Below are positions 20,388 through 27,471 of a stretch of DNA of 31,617 nucleotides, in pieces. A program made the position numbers and the translations under genes. Below the pieces are notes generated by a model that made no database searches, was not told the origin of the DNA, and was given only the letters and a program-made list of their open reading frames with translations. Source of the DNA: a virus; the IMG/VR virus record IMGVR_UViG_3300030099_004560, positions 1-31,617 of that record. One strand, given 5' to 3'. Every line of letters begins with the position of its first letter. Position 1 is the stretch's first letter.

Positions 20388-21818
20388 ATGAAGTTCTTGG
20401 GCAAAGACCCCAACATCATTGATGCCTATTACACCGCTACGGCTGAAGGCGCGATTACGGCTGGAAAACCTGTCATTGTTGAGGCAGATGGTGATGTAGC
20501 TCAAGTAGCGTTAGGTGGTTCAGAACTAGGTTCTGCCGCCGTTGTTGATAGCAATAATGTCTCTCAAACTCTAATAGCCTATGACTCAAGTGCGGGCAAG
20601 GTGGTTATTGCGTACAGAGACAATACAAACGCAAATAAAGGACAAGCCCGAGTAGGCACTGTTTCTGGAAGTTCAATTACTTTTGGTACAGAGGTTGCTT
20701 TTGCTGACGCGCAAACTACCCCTCTGGGCATTTCGTATGATGCGAATGCAGAAAAGGTGGTTATCATTTTTTATGACGATGACAACTCAAACTATGGCAC
20801 GGCTGTTGTCGGCACGATAAGCGGTACGGATATTAGTTTTGGCACAGAGGTTGTTTATAACTCTGCCAACTCATACGGCGGAGGCATAGCTTACGACATC
20901 AACGCTCAAAAACATTTGATTGCTTACAGAGATAGTGATAATCGCGGCAAGGCCCGCGTGGGCACGGTGTCGGGGACGAGTATTTCTTTTGGAACTGAGG
21001 CGCAGTTTGAGTCAAGTACTTTCTATTACGGCGAAGTAACCTACGACGAAACCGCACAAAAAAGTATTATTTTCTGGAATAGAGGGTTTGGTAGCGGTCA
21101 GGCAGTTGTCGCTACGATTAGCGGCACTGATGTCACTTATGGAAGCATTGCAGAGTTCTCGTCTAGCGCGTTAGGTTCTGAAGGCCCAGAGGGGGCTTAT
21201 GATGCAACATCACAAAAAGTAGTTGTTGCTTATGCAGACAACGGTAATTCTGGTTATGGCACTGCTAAAGTCTGCACTATTAGCGGAACAAGTGTAAGTT
21301 TTGGGAGCGCCCAAGTTTACAACTCTACCGCAGAGGCTATGACGGGTCTTGGGGCTGGTGGAGGAAAGCTCGTTGTGGCGTATTCAATCAACTCAACAAG
21401 CAAAGGAAAACTCAACGTAGGAACAGTGTCTGGGACATCCATATCGTGGGATTCCGCTGTAGAGTTTGAGGACGCACAAGTTGAAAATACTGCTGTTGCA
21501 TACGATTCCACAGCAGGCCGATTTGTCATTGCTTATCGAGATCAGGGAAATTCTAGCGCCGGTACATCAATAGTTTTTGCGGCTGTTACCGTAAACCTCA
21601 CCTCAGAAAACTACATAGGCATCGCCGCCGATACTTACTCTGACAATGAAGACTCAACGATTGGCATAGTCGGCTGCATAGATCGTAATCAAACCAGCCT
21701 GACAGCAGGCCAGCAATATTTTGTTCAGACTGACGGCACACTTAGCACCACAGCAGGATCGCCGTCTGTTCTGGCTGGCACTGCCATATCCGCTACTGAA
21801 CTGGTGGTGAAAGAATGA
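20388..21818 (+). CDS. Seven-repeat beta-propeller-like tail protein, paralogue 1
   Basis: 476 residues. After an N-terminal piece (AEGAITAGKPVIVEADGDVA, about 20-39), seven repeats of about 45-50 residues follow, each built on KVVIAYRD-x-NSxYGTAxVGTxSGTxISFG and a following strand. I count seven: KVVIAYRDN, KVVIIFYDD, KHLIAYRDS, KSIIFWNRG, KVVVAYADN, KLVVAYSIN and RFVIAYRDQ. The tail (about 398-476) has NLTSENYIGIA and LTAGQQYFVQTDGTLSTTA. Seven short four-strand-like repeats imply a seven-bladed propeller. A surface, possibly glycan-binding, role is inferred. It is the most divergent of three tandem paralogues. Confidence 0.78.
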   Translation: MKFLGKDPNIIDAYYTATAEGAITAGKPVIVEADGDVAQVALGGSELGSAAVVDSNNVSQTLIAYDSSAGKVVIAYRDNTNANKGQARVGTVSGSSITFGTEVAFADAQTTPLGISYDANAEKVVIIFYDDDNSNYGTAVVGTISGTDISFGTEVVYNSANSYGGGIAYDINAQKHLIAYRDSDNRGKARVGTVSGTSISFGTEAQFESSTFYYGEVTYDETAQKSIIFWNRGFGSGQAVVATISGTDVTYGSIAEFSSSALGSEGPEGAYDATSQKVVVAYADNGNSGYGTAKVCTISGTSVSFGSAQVYNSTAEAMTGLGAGGGKLVVAYSINSTSKGKLNVGTVSGTSISWDSAVEFEDAQVENTAVAYDSTAGRFVIAYRDQGNSSAGTSIVFAAVTVNLTSENYIGIAADTYSDNEDSTIGIVGCIDRNQTSLTAGQQYFVQTDGTLSTTAGSPSVLAGTAISATELVVKE

Positions 21819-23251
21819 AGGTCATAGGTGACAGTTTGCCAAGAAGGTTCAAGGCCAAGGCCAGCGGTTCGATTACTGCGGGTAAGCCTGTAATCGTTGA
21901 AGCTGACGGTGATGTAGCTCAAGTCGCTACATCGGCGGCGGCAGTTGGCACACCTGCCGTTTTTGAAAATTCTGAACTCGCTGATCCCTTTGTTGTTTAC
22001 GACTCTAACGCTCAAAAGGTCGTGATAGCTTATAGAGACAGGGGAAATTCTGATTACGGGACCGCAATTGTTGGCACTGTCAGCGATACATCCATTAGTT
22101 TTGGTAGTTCCGCAGTATTTGAAAGCGCGACTTCCACTTATATGTATGCCGCCTATGATGCCAATGCTCAAAAAGTGGTTATCGTCTATAGCGACGGCGG
22201 AAATTCTCAGTACGGCACAGCAGTTGTTGGAACAGTAAGCGGGACTTCGATTAGCTTTGGAACAGCGGTAGTTTTTGAAAGTGCGTTTATTGACTTTCCT
22301 TCAGTGGCCTACGATTCCAATGCTCAAAAAGTGGTCATAGCTTTTCGTGACGTTGGAAATTCCAACTACGGAACCGCCATAGTGGGAACAGTTAGTGGTA
22401 CGTCGATTAGTTTTGGTAGTGCCGCAGTATTTGAAAGCGCAAATACTAATGACGTTGAAGCCGTTTACGATGCTAGCGCCCAAAAAGTGGTCATTTTGTA
22501 CAGAGATAATGGCAACTCTGACTATGGAACCGGCATCGTAGGGACAGTGAGTGGGACATCTATCAGTTTTGGCAGTGCGGCTGTATTTGAAAGCGCGAAG
22601 AGTGAGTATATGTCTGCCGTTTATGATTCTAACGCTCAAAAAATTGTAGTAGCTTACAGAGACGGTGGAAACTCTAACTACGGGACCGCTGTTGTTGGGA
22701 CGGTAAGCGGGACTTCAATCACTTTTGGCAGTGCAACTGTATTTGAAAGTGCAGACATTCCCTTTCTCTCAGCCGTTTACGACTCTAAAAACCAAAAAGT
22801 GTTTATAGCCTATGAAGACACAGGAAATTCTAGCTATGGCACTTTCGTTTCTGGAACAGTCAGTGGAAATTCTATTAGTTTTGAATCACCAGCGGTATTT
22901 GACAGCACGGACTCTGACAAAATCGCGGCCGCTTATGATGCTAACGCCGAAAGGGTTGTCATCGCTTATAGAGACGGTGGAAATTCTGAGTACGGAACCG
23001 CTGTTGTAGTTCGCCCCGCTAGCACAAATCTCACCTCAGAAAATTTTATTGGTATTGCAGAGTACGCGGCGTCTGACACGGAAACAGCCACCGTGCTAAT
23101 CAAGGGCGGCGTCAGCACCACACAGTCCAGCCTGACGGCAGGTCAGACATACTTTGTGCAAGGTGATGGCACGATAGCAACGTCAGCGGATAGCCCTAGC
23201 GTTACTGCTGGCACGGCTGTTACATCCACCAAACTGATAGTGAAGGGCTGA
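21815..23251 (+). CDS. Seven-repeat beta-propeller-like tail protein, paralogue 2
   Basis: 478 residues, starting with an ATGA overlap with paralogue 1. Seven highly regular repeats, each with AQKVVIAYRDxGNSxYGTA and VGTVSGTSISFGSA-x-VFESA. The first begins near residue 60 and the last ends near residue 395. N-terminal piece SITAGKPVIVEADGDVAQVA; C-terminal NLTSENFIGIAEYAASDTET and SSLTAGQTYFVQGDGTIATS. The near-identical repeats suggest recent internal duplication or ongoing gene conversion. Predicted fold: seven-bladed propeller. It is coupled to the upstream paralogue, so all three are probably made together. Confidence 0.8.
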   Translation: MKVIGDSLPRRFKAKASGSITAGKPVIVEADGDVAQVATSAAAVGTPAVFENSELADPFVVYDSNAQKVVIAYRDRGNSDYGTAIVGTVSDTSISFGSSAVFESATSTYMYAAYDANAQKVVIVYSDGGNSQYGTAVVGTVSGTSISFGTAVVFESAFIDFPSVAYDSNAQKVVIAFRDVGNSNYGTAIVGTVSGTSISFGSAAVFESANTNDVEAVYDASAQKVVILYRDNGNSDYGTGIVGTVSGTSISFGSAAVFESAKSEYMSAVYDSNAQKIVVAYRDGGNSNYGTAVVGTVSGTSITFGSATVFESADIPFLSAVYDSKNQKVFIAYEDTGNSSYGTFVSGTVSGNSISFESPAVFDSTDSDKIAAAYDANAERVVIAYRDGGNSEYGTAVVVRPASTNLTSENFIGIAEYAASDTETATVLIKGGVSTTQSSLTAGQTYFVQGDGTIATSADSPSVTAGTAVTSTKLIVKG

Positions 23252-23252
23252 T

Positions 23253-24710
23253 ATGAGCTATATAGGCAGACAGCTTAATGTGCCAGCCAGCACGGTTGAG
23301 TTGACGGCGGAGGGTGCGATCACTGCTGGAAAACCTGTAGTTGTTGAGGCTGACGGTGACGTAGCTCAAATCGTCCAAACGAGCGTTACCCAAGGTGTTG
23401 GCTCCCCTGTAGTCTTTACTAGCACTGCCGCATACTCCAATGAACACGCGAGCGTGTTTGATAGCAATAACAACAAAGTTGTTTTTTGTTATAGCGATTA
23501 CGGCAACAGTGGTTACGGCACTGCTGTTGTAGGAACTGTGAGTGGAACAACGATCTCTTTTGGTACTCCAGTAGTTTTTGAAAGCGCACAGACGGGTACA
23601 GAAGTTTCAGCCGCTTTTGACTCTAGCAATAACAAGGTAGTAATTGCATATCGAGACGGCGGCAACTCAACCTATGGCACGGCTATTGTCGGCACGGTTT
23701 CGGGCGATAGTATCAGCTTTGGCGCAGCCGCAGTTTTTGAAAGCGCAATTACCTCGAAGATCGGTATTTGTTTTGATAGCTCCAATAACAAGGCGGTGAT
23801 TGTCTACACAGATCAAGGTAATTCAAATTACGGCACGGCTGTTGTGGCCACAGTCAGTGGGACATCAATCAGCTTTGGAACTCCTGTAGTCTATAGGTCT
23901 GCTAGGGCTGAAGACAATGTGGCAACATTTGATACTACTAACAACAAAGTTGTCGTCGCTTATGAATATAGAACAACCGGAGCAGGCGAGGCTGTTGTCG
24001 GGACCGTTATCGGTACAAGCATCTCGTTTGGTTCTACAGCAACTTTTGAGTCCGGCGACATTAAAGAATATCTAGCAATTACTTTTGACAGTAACACTGG
24101 TAAGGTTTTTATTAGTTATCAAGAAGGTAACAATCACCGTGGAATTGTTGGCACGGTTTCTGGTACAAGCATTTCATTCGGCTCTGCGGCAGACATCCAA
24201 AGTGGTGAGTCGTTATATGCGTCCTGTACTTTTGACAGCAGTGCAAATAAGGTGGTGGTCGCCTATGAAGATGGCGGTAACTCAAATTACGGCACTGCTG
24301 TACCAATAACGATAAGTGGCACAGGATTCAGCGTTGGCACGGCCACAGTTTTTGAAAGTGCAAACATTTCCTTTATTAGCTGCTGTTTTGATAGCAAGGC
24401 AAGCAAGGTTGCAATCCAGTATTCAGATACGGGTAACTCAAATTACGGCACTGGTGTGATTTTTCAAAACACGGACGCAATCACAAACCTTACCTCAGAA
24501 AACTTTATTGGCTTTGCAGAAAACGACTGCACCGATAACGGCTTGGCGACCATTCAGTTAGGCGGTTCAGTTAACGACAAACAGACCAGCCTGACGGCAG
24601 GGCAAACGTATTTTGTACAGACTGATGGCACAATAGGCACAAGTGCCGACTCGCCATCTGTGACAGCAGGCACAGCAGTTTCATCCACCGAAATTTTAGT
24701 AAAGGGCTAA
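23253..24710 (+). CDS. Seven-repeat beta-propeller-like tail protein, paralogue 3
   Basis: 485 residues, one base after paralogue 2. N-terminal AEGAITAGKPVVVEADGDVAQ, then seven repeats (KVVFCYSDY, KVVIAYRDG, KAVIVYTDQ, KVVVAYEYR, KVFISYQEG, KVVVAYEDG, KVAIQYSDT), then NLTSENFIGFAENDCTD and TSLTAGQTYFVQTDGTIGTS to the end. The repeats use FDSSNNKV where paralogue 2 uses YDSNAQKV, so each copy has its own dialect while keeping the fold. The conserved ends and variable faces fit a family of virion surface proteins that diversify their contact sites. Confidence 0.8.
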   Translation: MSYIGRQLNVPASTVELTAEGAITAGKPVVVEADGDVAQIVQTSVTQGVGSPVVFTSTAAYSNEHASVFDSNNNKVVFCYSDYGNSGYGTAVVGTVSGTTISFGTPVVFESAQTGTEVSAAFDSSNNKVVIAYRDGGNSTYGTAIVGTVSGDSISFGAAAVFESAITSKIGICFDSSNNKAVIVYTDQGNSNYGTAVVATVSGTSISFGTPVVYRSARAEDNVATFDTTNNKVVVAYEYRTTGAGEAVVGTVIGTSISFGSTATFESGDIKEYLAITFDSNTGKVFISYQEGNNHRGIVGTVSGTSISFGSAADIQSGESLYASCTFDSSANKVVVAYEDGGNSNYGTAVPITISGTGFSVGTATVFESANISFISCCFDSKASKVAIQYSDTGNSNYGTGVIFQNTDAITNLTSENFIGFAENDCTDNGLATIQLGGSVNDKQTSLTAGQTYFVQTDGTIGTSADSPSVTAGTAVSSTEILVKG

Positions 24711-24713
24711 AAC

Positions 24714-24980
24714 ATGAAAACCATTACCGAAAACGCAACCAAATTGTCGAAGTATCTTTTTGAGGACAGCAAGGCTGTGGCTATGGGTTCTGACAAGATT
24801 ACGGTTGGCGACCCGTCTTCACCGGACTTTTACGTTGCTGATCTAAACTCCAGCAATGCCACGCTGACTGAGAGTGTGACGGACGCGCCTAGCAACTGGT
24901 CAGGCAATCGGTACACCTACGACCCTAGTGCTGATCCAAAATGGGTAGCAAACCCAGATTGGGTCGATCCCAGTGCGTAA
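24714..24980 (+). CDS. Small acidic protein after the propeller genes
   Basis: 88 residues, 3 bases after paralogue 3. Recognisable pieces are ATKLSKYLFEDSKAVAMGSDKITVGD, then FYVADLNSSNATLTESVTDAP and an aromatic end YDPSADPKWVANPDWVDP. Proteins of this shape follow tail-fibre genes in marine phages, and their position suggests a fibre-associated chaperone or tip piece, but this is a guess. No enzymatic motif is visible. Confidence 0.7.
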   Translation: MKTITENATKLSKYLFEDSKAVAMGSDKITVGDPSSPDFYVADLNSSNATLTESVTDAPSNWSGNRYTYDPSADPKWVANPDWVDPSA

Positions 24981-24983
24981 TAT

Positions 24984-25184
24984 GTGGAAACAATCGTCCT
25001 GTATTTGGTGTTGGAAACCTACACTTATACATGGGCGATAGGCAGTAGAACACGGCTAGAACATTACCGGATTTGTCGATACAAGGAGCTAAATAGCACA
25101 TCGGATCAAACGTACACTTGGTACTTGCCGTATTTCAGTTCGTATTGTGATCCCTATGTAGTATACGAGGTTCCAAATGATTGA
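24984..25184 (+). CDS. Possible small aromatic-rich protein (uncertain)
   Basis: 66 residues from a GTG at 24984, two bases after the previous stop codon, ending in an 8-base overlap with the next gene. An ATG at 24982 lies in another frame and gives only 19 codons. The content is unusually rich in tyrosine, tryptophan and threonine (ETYTYTWAIGSRTRLEHYRI; YTWYLPYFSSYCDPYVVYEV). There is no clear ribosome site at this GTG. The frame fills the 200-base gap and ends exactly where the next gene begins, which favours a real gene, possibly with a non-standard start. A non-coding region cannot be excluded. Confidence 0.5.
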   Translation: METIVLYLVLETYTYTWAIGSRTRLEHYRICRYKELNSTSDQTYTWYLPYFSSYCDPYVVYEVPND

Positions 25185-25653
25185 CCCCATTACAGCGGCG
25201 GCGGCGGCGACCAAGGCGTATGCGGGGGTCAAAGCCTTTATTGAGGCGGGCAAAAGTATAGAAGATACCTTTTCCGTGGTGGCGCGTTGGCAAGCAAGCG
25301 CCTCAGACATTTTGTACGCTAGTCAGCGCCAGAAAAAACGCACAAATCCTCTAAAACAAGTGGTTTTTGCTCAGTCAGTTGAAGCAGAGGCCGCGCAGAT
25401 GTTTGCCGCAAAGAAACGCATAGAAAACCAACGCAAAGAAATAGTTACGCTGTTGCAGTATGCATACGGCAATGAGGGGCTTGAAGAGTACAGAAGATGT
25501 ATGAGAGAGGTGCAGGAGCAAAGGCAAAGGGAAGTTTATGCCCAGCAGGAAGCCAAGGACGCAATGGTTAAATCGTTCTGGATTGTTGTGTTAGTGGGGA
25601 TAGCAGGCGGCATCATAGCCTTTATTTTTGAGGCGGTGTCAAGTAAGGGGTAG
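25177..25653 (+). CDS. Coiled-coil protein with C-terminal membrane segment
   Basis: 158 residues, GAGG upstream of ATG. A small alanine-rich N-terminal segment (MIDPITAAAAATKAYAGVKA) and two helical regions rich in charge (about 60-135, AEAAQMFAAKKRIENQRKEI and YRRCMREVQEQRQREVYAQQ) precede a single hydrophobic span (about 134-152, SFWIVVLVGIAGGIIAFIF) and a short tail. I know this architecture from an uncharacterised but widespread protein in marine phages, sometimes suspected to be spanin-like or an internal virion protein. An anchoring role in the membrane at lysis or DNA entry is possible. It belongs to the tail module by location. Confidence 0.8.
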   Translation: MIDPITAAAAATKAYAGVKAFIEAGKSIEDTFSVVARWQASASDILYASQRQKKRTNPLKQVVFAQSVEAEAAQMFAAKKRIENQRKEIVTLLQYAYGNEGLEEYRRCMREVQEQRQREVYAQQEAKDAMVKSFWIVVLVGIAGGIIAFIFEAVSSKG

Positions 25654-25697
25654 TATACTGTGACAGCGCCCACTCAAAGCGGACCTAACTAACGCCT

Positions 25698-26483
25698 ATG
25701 TTTGGTTTAACCGGATTTTCAGCCACACCGTTTAGCACCCCTTCTGCGTTTGGTCCGGTGGGTGTCACGGGTGTTGCGGCTACAAGCGGTGTCGGTAGCG
25801 TATCCATAAATGGTGACGCCGATGCAGTTATCACCGGCCTTCAGGCTACCGCTTCTGGCGGCGTTTTAGTTTTTAACGAGTCTGTATCTGTATCTGTAAC
25901 AGGTTTAAACGGAACAGGTTCTGTAGGGTCTGTCGCTGCTGTTGAAGGTAAAACAGTAAACGTGACCGGGGTAGCGGCCTCCATGCCGATGACATCGTTG
26001 GAGGCGGGAGGCTCCCTGCTAGGTGGCTTGGCACTATCTGAAGAGCCGTTTGCCACGCTGTCTGATGACAGCCTTCAGATTAGCTTTGAGCAAGGCGTTG
26101 GGGCGTCTGTCACCGGCCTTGCCGCTACATCTGCGGTGGGCTCTGTTACGGTTACCGGTCTTGCCAATGTATCCTTAACCGGTATAGCAGGCACGGGTGG
26201 CGTTGGTTCTGTCACCGTAGATGCCGCAGGGCAAGTAGAAGTTACGGGAATAGCGGCCACGGGTGGTGTTGGCGCCGTCACTGTTACGCAGGGCACCGGC
26301 GTAAATGTGGCCCTCACGGGATCTTTTGCCGTGGGCCGGGTTGGAGTAGCCAGTGCAATAGGGGAAATACAAATTCAGGTCACGGGCGTGGCGGCGACAG
26401 GGGAAGTGGGTCAGGTTACCCCGTTTGCTTGGAACCCCATAGTTCCGGATCAGACTGCCAATTGGGTAGAAATAGCGGCGTAG
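25698..26483 (+). CDS. Repeat protein with 22-residue VTGxxATGxVGSVTV units
   Basis: 261 residues. It begins MFGLTGFSATPFSTP and then consists of about nine repeats of around 22 residues, with consensus VTGVAATGGVGSVTVxGxAxVx. Repeat 4 is interrupted by a unique insert (about 95-135: SMPMTSLEAGGSLLGGLALS, EEPFATLSDDSLQISFEQG). It ends with FAWNPIVPDQTANWVEIAA. Periodic beta-strand units with Gly turns point to a beta-solenoid or fibrous Ig-like stack in the tail. The GVGSVTV element also appears at the C-terminus of two other virion proteins here (16482-16841 and 29352-29651), so it may be a docking unit. Confidence 0.78.
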   Translation: MFGLTGFSATPFSTPSAFGPVGVTGVAATSGVGSVSINGDADAVITGLQATASGGVLVFNESVSVSVTGLNGTGSVGSVAAVEGKTVNVTGVAASMPMTSLEAGGSLLGGLALSEEPFATLSDDSLQISFEQGVGASVTGLAATSAVGSVTVTGLANVSLTGIAGTGGVGSVTVDAAGQVEVTGIAATGGVGAVTVTQGTGVNVALTGSFAVGRVGVASAIGEIQIQVTGVAATGEVGQVTPFAWNPIVPDQTANWVEIAA

Positions 26484-26493
26484 CGAGGACATT

Positions 26494-27465
26494 ATGCCTA
26501 GTACATATACGACAAACCTTGGTATTGAAAAGATTGCTACTGGCGAGCAATCAGGTACGTGGGGCACAACCACGAACACAAACTTTGATCTGATCGACAG
26601 CGCCATAGACGGCATTATTTCGGTCACTTTGTCCTCTGCAGGTAGTTCAGGTAGTCCCACCGACCTTCCTATAACGGACGGGTCCACGTCTAACGGGCGT
26701 AACAAGTTCATTGAATTTACAGACGGGGGTGATCTTGGCGGCACCGCATACGTACAGTTAACCCCTAACAATGCCGAAAAAATCGTTCATATTCGCAATT
26801 CTTTAAGTGGCAGTCGATCAATCATTATTTTTCAGGGGACTTACAACGCCTCCAATGATTTTGAGATTGCCAACGGAAAAGACGTTGTATTGAAGTTTAA
26901 TGGTGGCGGCACGGGCGCTACCGTAACGCAAGTGTTTGTTGATCTTGTAGCTACAAATGTTACCGGTAATTTGACGGGTAACGTCACGGGTAACGTCACG
27001 GGCGCGATTACGGGTAATGTCACAGGTGATTTGACAGGGAACGTCACGGGAAATGTTACTGGCAACGTCACAGGGAACATCACGGGTAACATATCTTCTA
27101 GCGGAACTTCTACTTTTGCCACGGTTGACATCAACGGTGGGGCGGTGGACGGTACTCCTGTTGGAGCTAATTCTCCTGCCACAGGCGCTTTTACTACTTT
27201 AAGCACTACGGGCACCGCTACTTTACCTACGGTAGATGTAGCTGGTGGTGAAATAGACGGCACAAACATAGGCGCATCGACGCCCGGTGCAGGAACTTTT
27301 AACGCCTTAGCCACTACCGGGGACAGCATTACGATACAAACATCACAAACCCCCGCAAGTTCTTCTGCTTCAGGAACAAAAGGTGAGTTAGCTTATGACA
27401 CAGAGTATTTGTACATTTGCGTGGCCACAAACACTTGGAAACGTGTAGCGGTATCTACGTTTTAA
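26494..27465 (+). CDS. Tail fibre with NVTG repeats
   Basis: 323 residues, GAGGA upstream of ATG. The N-terminal domain (PSTYTTNLGIEKIATGEQSG, TWGTTTNTNFDLIDSAIDGI) is a well-known virion-attachment domain of marine phage fibres. A beta domain follows (about 60-150), then about 12 short units of the form G-N-V/L/I-T (about 155-200) that build a thin shaft. C-terminal parts contain two related STFATVDINGGAVDGTPVG-type segments and the end GTKGELAYDTEYLYICVATNTWKRVAVS. The final domain resembles fibre C-terminal tips that assemble as trimers. It probably attaches to the distal part of the tail. Confidence 0.85.
   Translation: MPSTYTTNLGIEKIATGEQSGTWGTTTNTNFDLIDSAIDGIISVTLSSAGSSGSPTDLPITDGSTSNGRNKFIEFTDGGDLGGTAYVQLTPNNAEKIVHIRNSLSGSRSIIIFQGTYNASNDFEIANGKDVVLKFNGGGTGATVTQVFVDLVATNVTGNLTGNVTGNVTGAITGNVTGDLTGNVTGNVTGNVTGNITGNISSSGTSTFATVDINGGAVDGTPVGANSPATGAFTTLSTTGTATLPTVDVAGGEIDGTNIGASTPGAGTFNALATTGDSITIQTSQTPASSSASGTKGELAYDTEYLYICVATNTWKRVAVSTF
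26957..27092 (+). repeat. Tandem 12-base repeats encoding the NVTG shaft
   Basis: About 11 degenerate 12-base units related to GGTAACGTCACG, in frame, encoding GNVTGNLT-type peptides. Variation in copy number would change shaft length without breaking the frame. Confidence 0.85.
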
Positions 27466-27471
27466 CCAAAG

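Noticed and set aside
25654-25659. TATACT as a -10 element before the repeat protein gene
   Set aside because: No acceptable -35 hexamer at 16 to 18 bases upstream.
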